Of a DNA stretch of 47,677 bases, positions 15,456 to 24,686 are shown piece after piece; within the stretch, counting starts at the first letter, position 1; every line of letters starts with the position of its first letter. The DNA lies in NCBI GenBank assembly GCA_017440925.1, contig JAFSAP010000003.1, forward strand, positions 1 through 47,677, written 5' to 3'. The position numbers and the translations under genes were made by a program. The notes beneath the pieces are model-generated. The model did no database searches. It was given only the letters and a program-made list of their open reading frames with translations, and was not told where the DNA came from. This stretch comes from Oscillospiraceae bacterium. GTDB lineage: Bacteria; Bacillota; Clostridia; Oscillospirales; Oscillospiraceae.

Positions 15456-17461
15456 TGGATGCCATGACACTTTTTGAGATCATCGGCAATGCCCGCGACA
15501 AATATGTTGTAGAAGCGGAGAAGATTCGCTCCGGTGCGGTTCCGGCAGCTTCCCACGGCGTGCCAAGGAAACGGCTGCTTCTGGCTGCGGCAGTTCTTGC
15601 CCTGACAGCCTTGCTGGTGGGCTGCGCGGTGGTGTATGCTCTGCGGATACAGAATCTGAAAGTGGGTGAATTTCAGCACTACATATCCGGCATCTTTGAC
15701 GATACTCCGGCAGAAGAACCGAAGCCCATCACGTTGATCTCCCTGCAGGGCACACACCTGGAGGCTATGACCGAGTGGATCGCATTTATCCAGGCCTATG
15801 ACAGCGACCATATGATTGCCGTAGAAGCAGAAAGTGCAGGAACACCCGGAAAGGTTCCGGCGCAGTATTCCGTGACCTATGGTTGCCATACCCAGGAAAT
15901 GGTGGACAAGCTGGAGGAAATTGCAGAGAAATATGATTTAAGGCTGCTTTCTGACCAGAGGCCGTTTATGCAGGGAGAAGGAATGCAGGTGCTGGATGCC
16001 CTGGGGATCAACAGCCTGTACCGAAAAAATGATTGGTCAGCGGTATCCTATCTGGATGGATGCTATTACCCGGAAGGTACGTTTGAGATGAACCTGTCCA
16101 TCAGTCTGGAGGGAAGCGACTGGAACTGTACGGATAATCCGGCGACGTACCGGTATTCCCGTAAGGATTATTTCGATCCGGTTTATGGAGCAGTCAGTGA
16201 CCCGGATGCCTACACCCAGTGGAATTATACCCGGGAAGATGGGAATCAGGTGTTGCTGGCTATGAGCAGGGAATTTGCCAGAATCTATATTGATCTGCCC
16301 GAAGCATTTATTTCCCTTTCCATGGAAGCCTGCGAGTGGGAAACGGGCGGTGTCCGGATCCCCATGACAAAAAAGGCATTGGAGCAGATTGCAGAGCTTC
16401 TGGATCTGACCATTCAGCCGGGACAGGTAAGTATGGCAGATACAATAGGGAGCACCTCTCCTGTGAAAATGGACGCAGCAGAGTATGCCCAAATCGTAGC
16501 AGACTATATCGCCAGAATACCCAACCCGGAAAATGGCAGTTATCTTCTGTATGATCTCAATGGCGATGGCGTAGAGGAACTGCTGATCAATGGCTGGGGT
16601 ATTTACTCCATGGAAGATGGCGTTCCTTACGAATACATGAACAGGGATAAGGTGCTGACAATATTGCCTATGATGCGTCCCTGCGAGGGAAATATCGTGG
16701 AAATATATTTGGAAACCGATGGACATTTGGCAGAGGATGCCTGGTATTTTTACCGGGCGGAGGCCCAGTCCATGGCTTACATTGTTGGCGTGACCTATAA
16801 CAACCGAACGGATACCTGGACACTGATTCCCGATGACGATCCCTGGACAGAGAATAACCGGCAGATTCCGGAGGTGGAGGCAAGCCAGATTCTGGATTCC
16901 TATACCAGGGTGGCGTTTGACTGGCGTCCGGTGAAAAAATATGGTGAGCCCTATACACCCATAACATCTTCAGACCCTTACACAAAGTATATTTTTGGAA
17001 TGATGGAAAGATTTCCGAAAGCAGCAGAATATCAATATCTGCTGATGGATCTCAATGGGGATGGTGTAGAGGAACTGATCACCCGGGATGAACGGGTACA
17101 TGGGCCTTACGGGCAGGAACAGCTTCTTCTGAAAATCCATACCATTGAGAATGGGGAATTGAAGAAACTGGCAGGTGGTATTGACCATATCTGTGAGGGT
17201 GGCATTCTGGAGGAAACCCAGGAAGATTATGATCCCAGAGATTATGGAGAATTCTGGAGATACTCCCGGCTGACAGAAAATGGCGTAGAATTTGTGGAGA
17301 AAATTGTCCAGGATCCCATTACGAATATTTGGGGCCGGGTAGAAGCCGGACAAGAGGGACGGGATGTGACGGAAGCAGAGGCCATGGGTGTGGTAAACGC
17401 TTACCGGGCAAAACGGCTGGACATGCAGATGAAACCCTTTTCGGAATATCCCATGAATTAA
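15455..17461 (+). CDS. Putative anti-sigma factor with large extracytoplasmic sensor (module 1)
   Basis: The 668-residue product starts at the ATG overlapping the sigma stop (AAGGAGGG 7 bases before). Residues 1-40 are cytoplasmic (MTLFEIIGNARDKYVVEAE, similar to other clostridial anti-sigma N-termini), 41-62 cross the membrane and contain LVGC, and the rest is outside. Residues about 108-185 (EWIAFIQAYD ... CHTQEMVDKLEEIAEKYDLRL) are shared with the module 2 protein. The C-half carries two DLNGDGVEEL loops (Asp367 and Asp532 first), matching EF-hand/dockerin-like calcium-binding loops, each at the start of a similar segment of about 160 residues. No enzyme motif is seen. The anti-sigma role is inferred from operon position and topology. 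The stop codon lies just before the terminator stem. Confidence 0.75.
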   Translation: MDAMTLFEIIGNARDKYVVEAEKIRSGAVPAASHGVPRKRLLLAAAVLALTALLVGCAVVYALRIQNLKVGEFQHYISGIFDDTPAEEPKPITLISLQGTHLEAMTEWIAFIQAYDSDHMIAVEAESAGTPGKVPAQYSVTYGCHTQEMVDKLEEIAEKYDLRLLSDQRPFMQGEGMQVLDALGINSLYRKNDWSAVSYLDGCYYPEGTFEMNLSISLEGSDWNCTDNPATYRYSRKDYFDPVYGAVSDPDAYTQWNYTREDGNQVLLAMSREFARIYIDLPEAFISLSMEACEWETGGVRIPMTKKALEQIAELLDLTIQPGQVSMADTIGSTSPVKMDAAEYAQIVADYIARIPNPENGSYLLYDLNGDGVEELLINGWGIYSMEDGVPYEYMNRDKVLTILPMMRPCEGNIVEIYLETDGHLAEDAWYFYRAEAQSMAYIVGVTYNNRTDTWTLIPDDDPWTENNRQIPEVEASQILDSYTRVAFDWRPVKKYGEPYTPITSSDPYTKYIFGMMERFPKAAEYQYLLMDLNGDGVEELITRDERVHGPYGQEQLLLKIHTIENGELKKLAGGIDHICEGGILEETQEDYDPRDYGEFWRYSRLTENGVEFVEKIVQDPITNIWGRVEAGQEGRDVTEAEAMGVVNAYRAKRLDMQMKPFSEYPMN

Positions 17462-17466
17462 ACAAA

Positions 17467-17504
17467 ATGCGCGATACCCATACCTGGGTATCGCGCATCA
17501 TTTT
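17467..17504. terminator. Bidirectional terminator, sigma module 1 / ABC importer
   Basis: ATGCGCGATACCCA (17467-17480) and TGGGTATCGCGCAT (17485-17498) form a perfect 14-bp stem, with AAAA before and TTTT shortly after. Confidence 0.9.
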
Positions 17505-17510
17505 GCATAA

Positions 17511-18233
17511 TTACAGCACCTTGGACAGGAAATCCTTCAGTCTGGGATGCTGGGGATTGTCGAACACTTCTGCAGGGGTGCCCTGTTCCAGGATCTTGCC
17601 CTCGTCCATGAAGAAGATCCGGTTGCCCACTTCCCGGGCGAAGCCCATTTCGTGGGTGACCACCACCATGGTCATGCCGCCGTTGGCCAGTTCCTTCATA
17701 ACTTCCAGAACTTCACCGACCATTTCGGGGTCCAGGGCGGAGGTGGGCTCGTCAAAAAGCATCACCTTGGGGTTCATGGCCAGGGCCCGGACAATGGCAA
17801 TTCTCTGCTTCTGGCCGCCGGACAGCTGGTTGGGATAAGCGTCCGCCTTTTCCTCCAGACCGACACGGCGCAGCAGCTGCATGGCGGTTTCGTCTGCCTC
17901 TGCCTGGGTCATGAGGCCGGTGCGGACAGGCGCCAGGGTGATGTTACGCTTGATGGTCATATTGGGGAAGAGGTTAAAGTGCTGGAATACCATGCCCATC
18001 TTCCGGCGAACAAAGTCGATGTTGGCCTTGGGGTTGGTGATCTCATGGCCGTCAAAGAGGATAGTGCCGGCAGTGGGTTCTTCCAGCAGGTTGAGGCTGC
18101 GCAGGAAGGTGGATTTGCCGGAACCGGAGGGTCCGATGATGACCACCTTGTCGCCGGGATAAATGTGCTCGGAAATGTCCTTCAGAACTTTGTTGTCGCC
18201 GAAGGATTTGCTCAAATGCTTAACGTCTATCAC
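17511..18233 (-). CDS. Polar amino-acid ABC transporter, ATP-binding protein
   Basis: The 240-residue product is a GlnQ/HisP-type ATPase: Walker [10 protein letters not shown] (about residues 34-42), Q-loop [11 protein letters not shown], signature LSGGQKQR (about 138-145), Walker [15 protein letters not shown] and switch His in VVTHEMGFA. The [12 protein letters not shown] and [18 protein letters not shown] segments are typical of polar amino-acid importers. It overlaps the end of the permease gene by 14 bases, so the two are translationally coupled and supply the two halves of the importer. Substrate is set by the binding protein at 19120. Confidence 0.95.
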   Translation of the reverse strand: MIDVKHLSKSFGDNKVLKDISEHIYPGDKVVIIGPSGSGKSTFLRSLNLLEEPTAGTILFDGHEITNPKANIDFVRRKMGMVFQHFNLFPNMTIKRNITLAPVRTGLMTQAEADETAMQLLRRVGLEEKADAYPNQLSGGQKQRIAIVRALAMNPKVMLFDEPTSALDPEMVGEVLEVMKELANGGMTMVVVTHEMGFAREVGNRIFFMDEGKILEQGTPAEVFDNPQHPRLKDFLSKVL

Positions 18234-18981
18234 TTTGACGCAGTCTCCTTTCCAAAAGTCCTACCAGCCAGGTGAAGATAATGACCAGCACCAGATATAC
18301 GCAGGCAATGCCGATCAGAGGGAACATCTGTTCATAGGTCCTGCCGTAGATGGCCTGAGCAGCATACACCAGCTCCTTGCCGCCGATGACAGTGATCAGA
18401 GAGGTATCCTTCAGCAGAATGATAAATTCGTTGCCCAGGGAGGGAAGGATCGCCTTGAAGGCCTGGGGAATGACGATGAAGCGCATGGTATCAATATAAT
18501 TCAGACCCAGGCTTCTGCCGGCTTCTGCCTGGCCGGGATCCAGAGCCATCAGACCGCCGCGGATGATCTCCGCAACATAGGCACCGGAGTTGATACCCAG
18601 GGTCAGCGCACCGACCATGGTATAATTACGGGAGGAAGAGAAGATTACAAAACCCATAATCAGAAGCTGCACCATCATGGGCGTGCCGCGGATAATGGTG
18701 ACATACACCTGGCAGATGCCATTGAGAATGCCGAGGAAGAGATTTTTATGGCCGGGACGCTGCTGGTCGTGGGCAGTACGAACCATTGCCACAAGAATAC
18801 CCAGAACAATACCAATGGCAAGGGCCATGGCTGTGACCATCAGTGTGGTGCCCACACCATTTAAATACTGCTTCCACCGGTCGCCAACGATGAATGCCTG
18901 AAAGAATTTTACGTAGAACTCCTGCCAGCCGGTAGCCTCGCCGGACTGCAGCAGGACTCTCCATGCTTCATATTGTGCCAC
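18220..18981 (-). CDS. Polar amino-acid ABC transporter, permease
   Basis: The 253-residue product has about five membrane segments and the HEQRxxG-family permease features: [47 protein letters not shown], and the ATPase-contact loop [50 protein letters not shown]. This is the His/Glu/Arg/opine permease type, working with the overlapping ATPase gene and the upstream binding protein. It starts 138 bases after the binding-protein gene, with a hairpin between them. Confidence 0.94.
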   Translation of the reverse strand: MAQYEAWRVLLQSGEATGWQEFYVKFFQAFIVGDRWKQYLNGVGTTLMVTAMALAIGIVLGILVAMVRTAHDQQRPGHKNLFLGILNGICQVYVTIIRGTPMMVQLLIMGFVIFSSSRNYTMVGALTLGINSGAYVAEIIRGGLMALDPGQAEAGRSLGLNYIDTMRFIVIPQAFKAILPSLGNEFIILLKDTSLITVIGGKELVYAAQAIYGRTYEQMFPLIGIACVYLVLVIIFTWLVGLLERRLRQSDRR

Positions 18982-19076
18982 AAACTCACTCCTAAATTTG
19001 ATTTTTCAGTTAGATTATCTCCGGAAAACTGCCTGTTTTAAGCAACTTTCCGCAAATGACCGGAAAAGAACAAGAC

Positions 19077-19102
19077 GTAAGGGCGGCTTTTGCCGCCCTT
19101 AC
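19077..19102 (-). other. Intercistronic hairpin between binding protein and permease
   Basis: GTAAGGGCGGC (19077-19087) and GCCGCCCTTAC (19092-19102) form an 11-bp GC-rich stem with a 4-base loop. On the minus strand it is not followed by a good T-run. Such stems after the binding-protein gene often protect its mRNA so that more binding protein than permease is made. Confidence 0.8.
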
Positions 19103-19119
19103 GGGATTCGCAAAGGATC

Positions 19120-19893
19120 TTATTCAGCGGGGATGTACTTGGCAACGATGGATGCCAGGGTGCCGTCCTCGGACAGCTCCTTCAGAGCGCCGTTGACTGC
19201 TTCCAGCAGAGCGGTGTTTTCCTTGTTCATGCCGATGGCATAGAACTCTTCCACCCAGGTGCCTTCCAGAATGGTCAGACCAGCGTTGGCTGCCACGAAA
19301 GCTTCAGCGGGAGCGGAGTCGATGATGACGCAGTCGACCTGGCCGTTGATCAGGGCCTGGACAGCGGAAGCACCGTTGTCATAAGCGGTGACATGATCTT
19401 CACCGTAGCCGCCATTTTCGGGGCTGTCGGATGCGTAGATGTAGCCGGTGGTGCCGCGCTGGCAGCCGATCATCTTCTCACCCAGGTTGTCCATGGTGAC
19501 ATCGGAGCCTTCCTTGACGATGACCACCTGCACGCCGGTGGCGTAGCTGTCAGAGAAGTTCATGACCATCTGACGGTCTTCGGTAACGGTAACACCAGCC
19601 ATGACGATGTCGGACTTGTTCTGCTGAACAGCCAGCAAAGCAGCGTCGAAGTCCATGTCATCGATTACCAGCTCCAGGCCCAGCTTCTGGGCGATGGCAC
19701 CGGCGACTTCCACATCGATGCCCTCGAAGGAGCCGTCATCGGCGACCATTTCGTAGGGAGGGAATGCGGCGTTGGTGGACATGATCAGCTTGCCCTTTTC
19801 AATGGTGTTCAGACCGGCATCAGCGGAGGAACCGCAGGCAGCCAGAGACAGCATCATAACAAGAACCAGCAGCATTGCAAACAGCTTTTTCAT
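19120..19893 (-). CDS. Polar amino-acid ABC transporter, substrate-binding lipoprotein
   Basis: The 257-residue product starts MKKLFAMLLVLVMMLSLAAC, a signal peptide with LAAC lipobox (Cys20 lipidated). It is a family 3 solute-binding protein: KLIMSTNAAFPPYEMVADDGSFEGIDVEVAGAIAQKLGLELVIDDMDFDAALLAVQQNKSDIVMAGVTVTEDRQMVMNFSDSY, then the hinge and second lobe. The Arg in TEDRQMVMNFSD is the usual carboxylate contact for amino-acid ligands. The start at 19893 is used because AAGGAGA sits 9-10 bases upstream; the ATG at 19914 has no proper site. First gene of the importer operon, with a consensus promoter. The exact amino acid is not readable. Confidence 0.93.
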   Translation of the reverse strand: MKKLFAMLLVLVMMLSLAACGSSADAGLNTIEKGKLIMSTNAAFPPYEMVADDGSFEGIDVEVAGAIAQKLGLELVIDDMDFDAALLAVQQNKSDIVMAGVTVTEDRQMVMNFSDSYATGVQVVIVKEGSDVTMDNLGEKMIGCQRGTTGYIYASDSPENGGYGEDHVTAYDNGASAVQALINGQVDCVIIDSAPAEAFVAANAGLTILEGTWVEEFYAIGMNKENTALLEAVNGALKELSEDGTLASIVAKYIPAE

Positions 19894-19949
19894 AATTCTT
19901 AATCTCCTTTTCATTGTCCTCTGGTCATGAGGACTGGAATGATGAATGA

Positions 19950-19978
19950 ATTATAGCGCGGATAATATGCACCGTCAA
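19950..19978 (-). promoter_or_regulatory. Sigma-A promoter of the amino-acid importer operon
   Basis: Minus strand: TTGACG (19978-19973), 17 bases, TATAAT (19955-19950). Confidence 0.88.
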
Positions 19979-20207
19979 TTAGAGAAACAGACAATAATAG
20001 GAAAAAATATCCGGTTTGCATGATAAAAATAGCACAAAAACATTCAAAACGGATGTGAATATACGATTATGCATCCTTTATATGCGGTATTAAACTGGAA
20101 TAATATACGGATATATAGTAAAAATATGCATAAATATACAAAAATGATTCCCGGACAGAAACGTATGTCTTTTGCAGGGAAACGAAAATTGGAAATATGA
20201 ACAATTC
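19979..20207. promoter_or_regulatory. AT-rich region with possible ArgR-like operators
   Basis: This gene-free stretch holds imperfect AT-rich palindromes that resemble ArgR boxes in general form: CATGATAAAAATAGCAC (20019-20035), a GGATG/CATCC-bounded one (20051-20076) and TATGCATAAATATACAA (20125-20141). They lie upstream of the importer promoter. No match is close enough to be sure. No gene is seen here. Confidence 0.3.
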
Positions 20208-20236
20208 TTGACGAAAATGTTTCCTTAGGGTATAAT
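20208..20236 (+). promoter_or_regulatory. Sigma-A promoter of the acyltransferase gene
   Basis: TTGACG (20208-20213), 17 bases, TATAAT (20231-20236). Confidence 0.88.
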
Positions 20237-20280
20237 AAACCAGCAAAGATTCTTAACCTGTATGAAAGGACGTTCCCAAC

Positions 20281-21585
20281 ATGAAGACCACTGTCAAAAA
20301 AATGGATTTTGACTCTGTTTCAGCGCTGCCTCGTCCCAAGCATAAAGATCCCCGGAAGCCTGGTATGTTCTGGCGGGTTTTGATCCGTCTGCTCACCATC
20401 ATCGGTATGATGGGCACAAAGTTCCGGTATGAAACGGAAGGATTTGAAAAAATCAGCAGAGATGAACCCTGCCTGGTGCTGATGAACCATACCTGCTTTC
20501 AGGATATGGAGGTTGCTTACCAGATCCTTTTCCCCCGGCCTTTTAATATTGTATGTTCCAACGATGGCTTCATCGGTTTCTTCGGACTTATGGAGTGGCT
20601 CATGCGTACCATTGGCTGTATTCCCACCCAGAAATTCGTCTCTGATGTTTCCCTGGTGCGGGATATGGAATACTGCTTCAAAACCTTGAAGTCCAGCGTA
20701 CTCATGTATCCCGAGGCCTGCTATTCCTTTGATGGCACTGCCACCACCCTGCCAAGAAAGATGGGGATTCTGCTGAAAAAATTCGATGTTCCCGTCATCA
20801 TGATCGAATCCTTCGGTGCCTTTGGCCGGAATCCCCTGTACAATGAGCTGCAGATCCGAAAGAATGTGCCCATCACTGCAAAGGCCAGGGTTCTTTTTAC
20901 CCAGGAAGAGATCCGGGAAAAAAGCGTCCGGGAGCTCAGCGAGTGTGTGGAAGCTGCTTTCAGCTTCGACCATTTCCGCTGGCAGAAGGAGCAGGGTATT
21001 GAAATCAACCAGCCCTTCCGTGCGGATGGCCTGCACCGCATCCTTTACAAATGTGCTTCCTGCGGTGCGGAAGGAAAAATGGCAGGCAGGGGAACCGGCA
21101 TTACCTGCGGCTGTTGCGGAAAGCGCTATGAATTGACCCCTTTGGGCCAGCTGAAGGCAGAGCAGGGTGACACAGAGATTTCCCATATTCCGGATTATTA
21201 CCGTTGGGAGCGGGAACAGGTAAGGCAGGAGATCCTGGATGGCACCTATTCTCTGGATGCGGAAGTGGAGATTGCCATGCAGGTGGACTATAAGGCAATC
21301 TATAAGGTAGGCAAGGGCCGCCTTGTCCATGATAATTCCGGTTTTACACTCACCGGCTGCGATGGAAGGCTGCACTATACACAGCCGCCCCAGGCCAGCT
21401 ACAGCCTCTATGCCGACTATTATTGGTATGAGATGGCAGATGTGGTCTGTATCGGCGATACCGAGACGCACTATTTCTGCTTCCCCCAGAATGGAGAATC
21501 TGTGGCGAAGATCCGCCTGGCCACGGAGGAAATGTACAAGCTTTTCAAGGCCAAGCAGCTGCCGCCTCCGAAAACATCCGAATAA
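20281..21585 (+). CDS. PlsC-like acyltransferase with C-terminal zinc ribbon
   Basis: The 434-residue product has an acyltransferase domain: NHTCFQD at residues 69-75 is the catalytic H-x4-D box (His70, Asp75), IGCIPTQKFVSD (about 111-122) and YPEACYSFDG (about 143-152) match the later lipid-acyltransferase boxes. 1-acyl-glycerol-3-phosphate acyltransferases of this kind make phospholipid precursors at the membrane. After residue 250 there is a zinc-ribbon-like CASCG...CGCCG (Cys258/261/276/279) and then about 150 residues of beta-rich sequence with no family I can name. The extra half is unusual for PlsC (normally about 200-250 residues). Own promoter, ribosome site GAAAGGA, strong terminator after. 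Acyl acceptor not known. Confidence 0.83.
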   Translation: MKTTVKKMDFDSVSALPRPKHKDPRKPGMFWRVLIRLLTIIGMMGTKFRYETEGFEKISRDEPCLVLMNHTCFQDMEVAYQILFPRPFNIVCSNDGFIGFFGLMEWLMRTIGCIPTQKFVSDVSLVRDMEYCFKTLKSSVLMYPEACYSFDGTATTLPRKMGILLKKFDVPVIMIESFGAFGRNPLYNELQIRKNVPITAKARVLFTQEEIREKSVRELSECVEAAFSFDHFRWQKEQGIEINQPFRADGLHRILYKCASCGAEGKMAGRGTGITCGCCGKRYELTPLGQLKAEQGDTEISHIPDYYRWEREQVRQEILDGTYSLDAEVEIAMQVDYKAIYKVGKGRLVHDNSGFTLTGCDGRLHYTQPPQASYSLYADYYWYEMADVVCIGDTETHYFCFPQNGESVAKIRLATEEMYKLFKAKQLPPPKTSE

Positions 21586-21588
21586 ACG

Positions 21589-21620
21589 AACCGCCTGCAC
21601 TTCGGTGCAGGCGGTTTTTT
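21589..21620 (+). terminator. Terminator of the acyltransferase gene
   Basis: AACCGCCTGCAC (21589-21600), TTCG loop, complementary strand from 21605, then six Ts. Confidence 0.95.
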
Positions 21621-21630
21621 GTCGGTAAAT

Positions 21631-21675
21631 GAAAAATCCCCGATACGGTTGACCAGACCGTATCAGGAATTTTTC
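21631..21675. other. Long imperfect hairpin before a short reading frame
   Basis: GATACGGT (21642-21649) pairs with ACCGTATC (21657-21664); outward the match continues imperfectly to AAAAAT / ATTTTT. It could be a second terminator working in both directions or a leader structure for the 20-codon frame at 21698. Confidence 0.5.
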
Positions 21676-21697
21676 AGAGAAAAAGAGAGGTAAGAAA

Positions 21698-21760
21698 ATG
21701 AAAAAGAATGTAAACTCACTTGTTACACCTATATTATACCCGGGGTGTTTTAAAAAATAA
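21698..21760 (+). CDS. Possible 20-residue peptide
   Basis: An ATG at 21698 with GAGAGG about 8 bases upstream opens a 20-codon frame (MKKNVNSLVTPILYPGCFKK) ending TAA at 21758. No good promoter lies directly before it and the hairpin at 21631-21675 precedes it. A TATTATAC in the middle could instead be a -10 element. It may be a chance frame; listed because the ribosome site and A-rich lead-in look real. About 100 bases of AT-rich DNA without other features separate it from the clpB promoter. Confidence 0.25.
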   Translation: MKKNVNSLVTPILYPGCFKK

Positions 21761-21861
21761 GGGTCAAAATATTAAATAAGTATTAAGCGGGTAAAAATCC
21801 ATGCTTTGATTTTGTGCATTTTGATAGTTGTGAACTTTTTGTAGCATTTGGAATGGATGGC

Positions 21862-21889
21862 TTGACTTTTTGGGAAAATGGGATATCAT
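21862..21889 (+). promoter_or_regulatory. Sigma-A promoter of clpB
   Basis: TTGACT (21862-21867), 16 bases, TATCAT (21884-21889), immediately upstream of the CIRCE operator. Confidence 0.82.
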
Positions 21890-21903
21890 AAAGACAAACA
21901 GAT

Positions 21904-21930
21904 TTAGCACTCTCAAGAGAAGAGTGCTAA
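21904..21930 (+). promoter_or_regulatory. CIRCE operator of clpB (HrcA binding site)
   Basis: TTAGCACTC, 9 bases, GAGTGCTAA: a perfect match to the CIRCE inverted repeat, placed in the 5' untranslated region just after the promoter. HrcA bound here blocks transcription until heat or misfolding stress. Confidence 0.97.
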
Positions 21931-21951
21931 AATACGAAAGGAAGGATAGCT

Positions 21952-24543
21952 GTGAACTTTAACCAGTATACCCAGAAGTCTCTGGAGGCTGTCCAGAGCG
22001 CAAAAAGTATTGCCGTTCAGAACGGCCACCAGCAGATGGAACAGCTGCATCTGCTGATCGCCCTGCTGCAGCAGGATGGGGGTCTGACCCGCCAGCTGCT
22101 GCGAAAGATGGAAATTACCGTGGAAAGCCTGGAGGCAGCTGCCCAGGCAGAACTGCGGAAGATCCCCAGCGTTAGAACCAGCCGGGAGGAAGACCGGTTC
22201 TATATCACTGCTGATATGGATGCGGCCTTCCATGCTGCTGAAGACCAGGCAGCGGCCATGAAGGATGAATTTGTCTCCGTGGAACATCTGCTGCTGGGAC
22301 TGCTGGATGCAGCCCGGGGCAGCGTAAAGAATCTGCTGGAAACCTACCGAATTACAAAGGAGAATGTGCTGCAGGCTTTGCAGACTGTCCGGGGCAACCA
22401 GCGCGTCACCTCCGACAGCCCCGAGGGCACCTATGATGCCCTGGAAAAGTATGGCACCGATCTTGTGAAGCGGGCCCGGGATCAGAAAATGGATCCCGTC
22501 ATTGGCCGGGATGAAGAGATCCGCAATGTGATCCGGATCCTGTCCCGAAAGACCAAGAACAATCCCGTCCTCATCGGTGAACCCGGTGTGGGTAAGACCG
22601 CCATTGCGGAAGGACTTGCCCAGCGGATTGTTAAGAAAGATGTGCCGAAATCTCTTCAGGACAAGACCATATTCTCTCTGGATATGGGCGCACTGGTAGC
22701 CGGTGCCAAATACCGGGGCGAATTTGAGGAACGGCTGAAAGCGGTTCTGAACGAGGTCAAGGAATCCGATGGCCAGATCATTCTGTTTATTGATGAGCTC
22801 CATACTATCGTGGGAGCAGGCAAAACAGACGGTGCCATGGATGCCGGAAATCTGCTGAAACCCATGCTGGCAAGAGGAGAACTCCACTGCATCGGTGCCA
22901 CAACTCTGGATGAATACCGTCAGTATATCGAAAAGGATCCTGCCCTGGAGCGCCGGTTCCAGCCGGTGCAAGTGGATGAACCCACTGTGGAGGATACCAT
23001 TGCCATTCTCCGGGGTCTGAAGGAACGCTACGAGGTGTTCCATGGCGTAAAAATTGCAGACCCTGCCATTATCGCTGCTGCAACCCTGTCCCACCGGTAT
23101 ATTACCGACCGGTTCCTGCCGGACAAGGCCATCGACCTGGTGGACGAGGCCTGCGCCCAGATCCGCACGGAAATGGACTCCATGCCCACGGAGCTGGATG
23201 GCGTTTCCCGGAAGATCATCCAGATGGAAATCGAGGAAGCTGCTCTGAAAAAGGAAGAAGATCCCCAGTCCAAAGCGAGACTTTCAGAGCTCCAGAAAGA
23301 ACTGGCAGAGGAACGGGATGCCTTCAATGCCATGAAAGCCCAGTGGGAAAATGAGAAGCATGCCATTGAGCGGCTGCAGCAGCTCCGGGAGCAAATTGAA
23401 GATATCAATCGTCAGATTGAGGCCGCGGAGCGGAATTATGATCTGGAAAAAGCTGCAGAACTGAAGTATGGCCGCCTACCGGAAGCCCAGAAGCAGCTGG
23501 CGGAGGAAGAACGCCGCGCCCAGACTGTCAAGGAAAATAATATCCTGCGGGATCGCGTCACCGAAGAGGAGATCGCCCGGATCGTCCAGCGGTGGACCGG
23601 TATTCCCGTTTCCCGGCTGGTGCAGGGAGAGCGGGAAAAGCTGCTGACCCTGGATGAAACCCTCCACAAGCGGGTGGTGGGACAGGATGAGGCAGTCCAG
23701 GCAGTGACGGAGGCCATCCAGCGCAGCCGCGCCGGTATCCAGGATCCGGGCCGTCCCATTGGTTCCTTCCTGTTCCTGGGCCCCACCGGTGTGGGTAAGA
23801 CAGAACTGGCGAAAACCCTGGCCCAGGCTCTTTTCGATGATGAAAACAATCTGGTTCGTATCGATATGTCGGAGTATATGGAGAAATTCTCCGTTTCCCG
23901 TCTCATCGGCGCGCCTCCTGGCTATGTGGGCTATGAGGAAGGCGGCCAGCTGACAGAGGCTGTTCGCCGGAAGCCTTATTCGGTTGTCCTCTTTGACGAA
24001 GTGGAGAAAGCCCATCCCGACGTATTCAATGTGCTGCTGCAGGTTTTGGATGACGGACGGATCACCGATTCCCAGGGAAGATGCGTGGATTTCAAAAATA
24101 CCATTCTGATCCTCACCTCCAATCTGGGCTCGGAATACCTGCTGAATGGGATCCGGGAAGATGGTTCCATTGATGATGCCGCAAAGGTACAGGTGGAAGC
24201 TCTGCTGCGCCGGTCTTTCCGTCCGGAATTTTTGAACCGTCTGGATGAGATCGTGTTCTACAAGCCCCTGACCAAGGAAAATGTCACAAAGATCATTGAC
24301 CTGCAGATCGCGAAACTCAACAGCCGTCTGGAAAACCAGCAGATCAGAGTGGAACTGACAGATGCCGCCAAGTCTGCCATTGTGGAGGCTGCCTATGATC
24401 CCCAGTACGGTGCCCGGCCCCTGCGCCGGTATGTCCAGCATACGGTGGAGACCATGCTGAGCCGGAAGCTGCTTCGCGGTGAGATCCTCCCCGGCAAGAC
24501 AGTAATAGTGGATGCTGTAAACGGCGAACTGATTCTGAAATAA
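21952..24543 (+). CDS. clpB: Chaperone ClpB (AAA+ disaggregase)
   Basis: The 863-residue product is full length for ClpB. Order: N-domain (1-145, two Clp_N repeats), AAA-1 with Walker [10 protein letters not shown] (about 205-213) and Walker B ILFIDELH, a long coiled-coil middle domain (about 400-520), AAA-2 with GPTGVGKTE (about 609-617) and [14 protein letters not shown], then the C-terminal D2-small domain. The middle domain separates it from ClpC/ClpA, and there is no ClpP-binding IGF/L loop obvious. It works with DnaK to pull proteins out of aggregates. The start is GTG at 21952 after GAAAGGAAGGA. Control is by a CIRCE operator, i.e. by HrcA. Terminator follows at 24562. Confidence 0.97.
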   Translation: MNFNQYTQKSLEAVQSAKSIAVQNGHQQMEQLHLLIALLQQDGGLTRQLLRKMEITVESLEAAAQAELRKIPSVRTSREEDRFYITADMDAAFHAAEDQAAAMKDEFVSVEHLLLGLLDAARGSVKNLLETYRITKENVLQALQTVRGNQRVTSDSPEGTYDALEKYGTDLVKRARDQKMDPVIGRDEEIRNVIRILSRKTKNNPVLIGEPGVGKTAIAEGLAQRIVKKDVPKSLQDKTIFSLDMGALVAGAKYRGEFEERLKAVLNEVKESDGQIILFIDELHTIVGAGKTDGAMDAGNLLKPMLARGELHCIGATTLDEYRQYIEKDPALERRFQPVQVDEPTVEDTIAILRGLKERYEVFHGVKIADPAIIAAATLSHRYITDRFLPDKAIDLVDEACAQIRTEMDSMPTELDGVSRKIIQMEIEEAALKKEEDPQSKARLSELQKELAEERDAFNAMKAQWENEKHAIERLQQLREQIEDINRQIEAAERNYDLEKAAELKYGRLPEAQKQLAEEERRAQTVKENNILRDRVTEEEIARIVQRWTGIPVSRLVQGEREKLLTLDETLHKRVVGQDEAVQAVTEAIQRSRAGIQDPGRPIGSFLFLGPTGVGKTELAKTLAQALFDDENNLVRIDMSEYMEKFSVSRLIGAPPGYVGYEEGGQLTEAVRRKPYSVVLFDEVEKAHPDVFNVLLQVLDDGRITDSQGRCVDFKNTILILTSNLGSEYLLNGIREDGSIDDAAKVQVEALLRRSFRPEFLNRLDEIVFYKPLTKENVTKIIDLQIAKLNSRLENQQIRVELTDAAKSAIVEAAYDPQYGARPLRRYVQHTVETMLSRKLLRGEILPGKTVIVDAVNGELILK

Positions 24544-24561
24544 TCCGTCTGAAAACCATAG

Positions 24562-24596
24562 AAGAGCCTGCGCAAGCAGGCTCTTTTCTTTTTTTG
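24562..24596 (+). terminator. Terminator of clpB
   Basis: AAGAGCCTGC (24562-24571), GCAA loop, GCAGGCTCTT (24576-24585), then a long T-rich tract. Confidence 0.94.
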
Positions 24597-24615
24597 AAGA
24601 AATATTATAATGAGG

Positions 24616-24644
24616 TGTGAGATTCATACCTGAAATTCCGTCTT
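24616..24644 (+). promoter_or_regulatory. Putative ECF-type promoter, sigma module 2
   Basis: TGTGAGA (24616-24622), 16 bases, CGTCTT (24639-24644), very like the motif before module 1. A TATAAT at 24606-24611 is a possible sigma-A -10 but its -35 would fall in the clpB terminator T-run. Confidence 0.5.
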
Positions 24645-24686
24645 AAAGGGTGAGGAAGCAAAACACAAAAGCGGGGTGAACCAGAA

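Noticed and set aside
20320-21600. Minus-strand frame of 426 codons opposite the acyltransferase gene
   Set aside because: Starts inside the acyltransferase terminator and is antisense to recognised motifs.
24606-24611. TATAAT as a sigma-A -10 for sigma module 2
   Set aside because: The matching -35 would fall in the T-run of the clpB terminator and is poor; the ECF-like motif just downstream fits better, though this is not proven.
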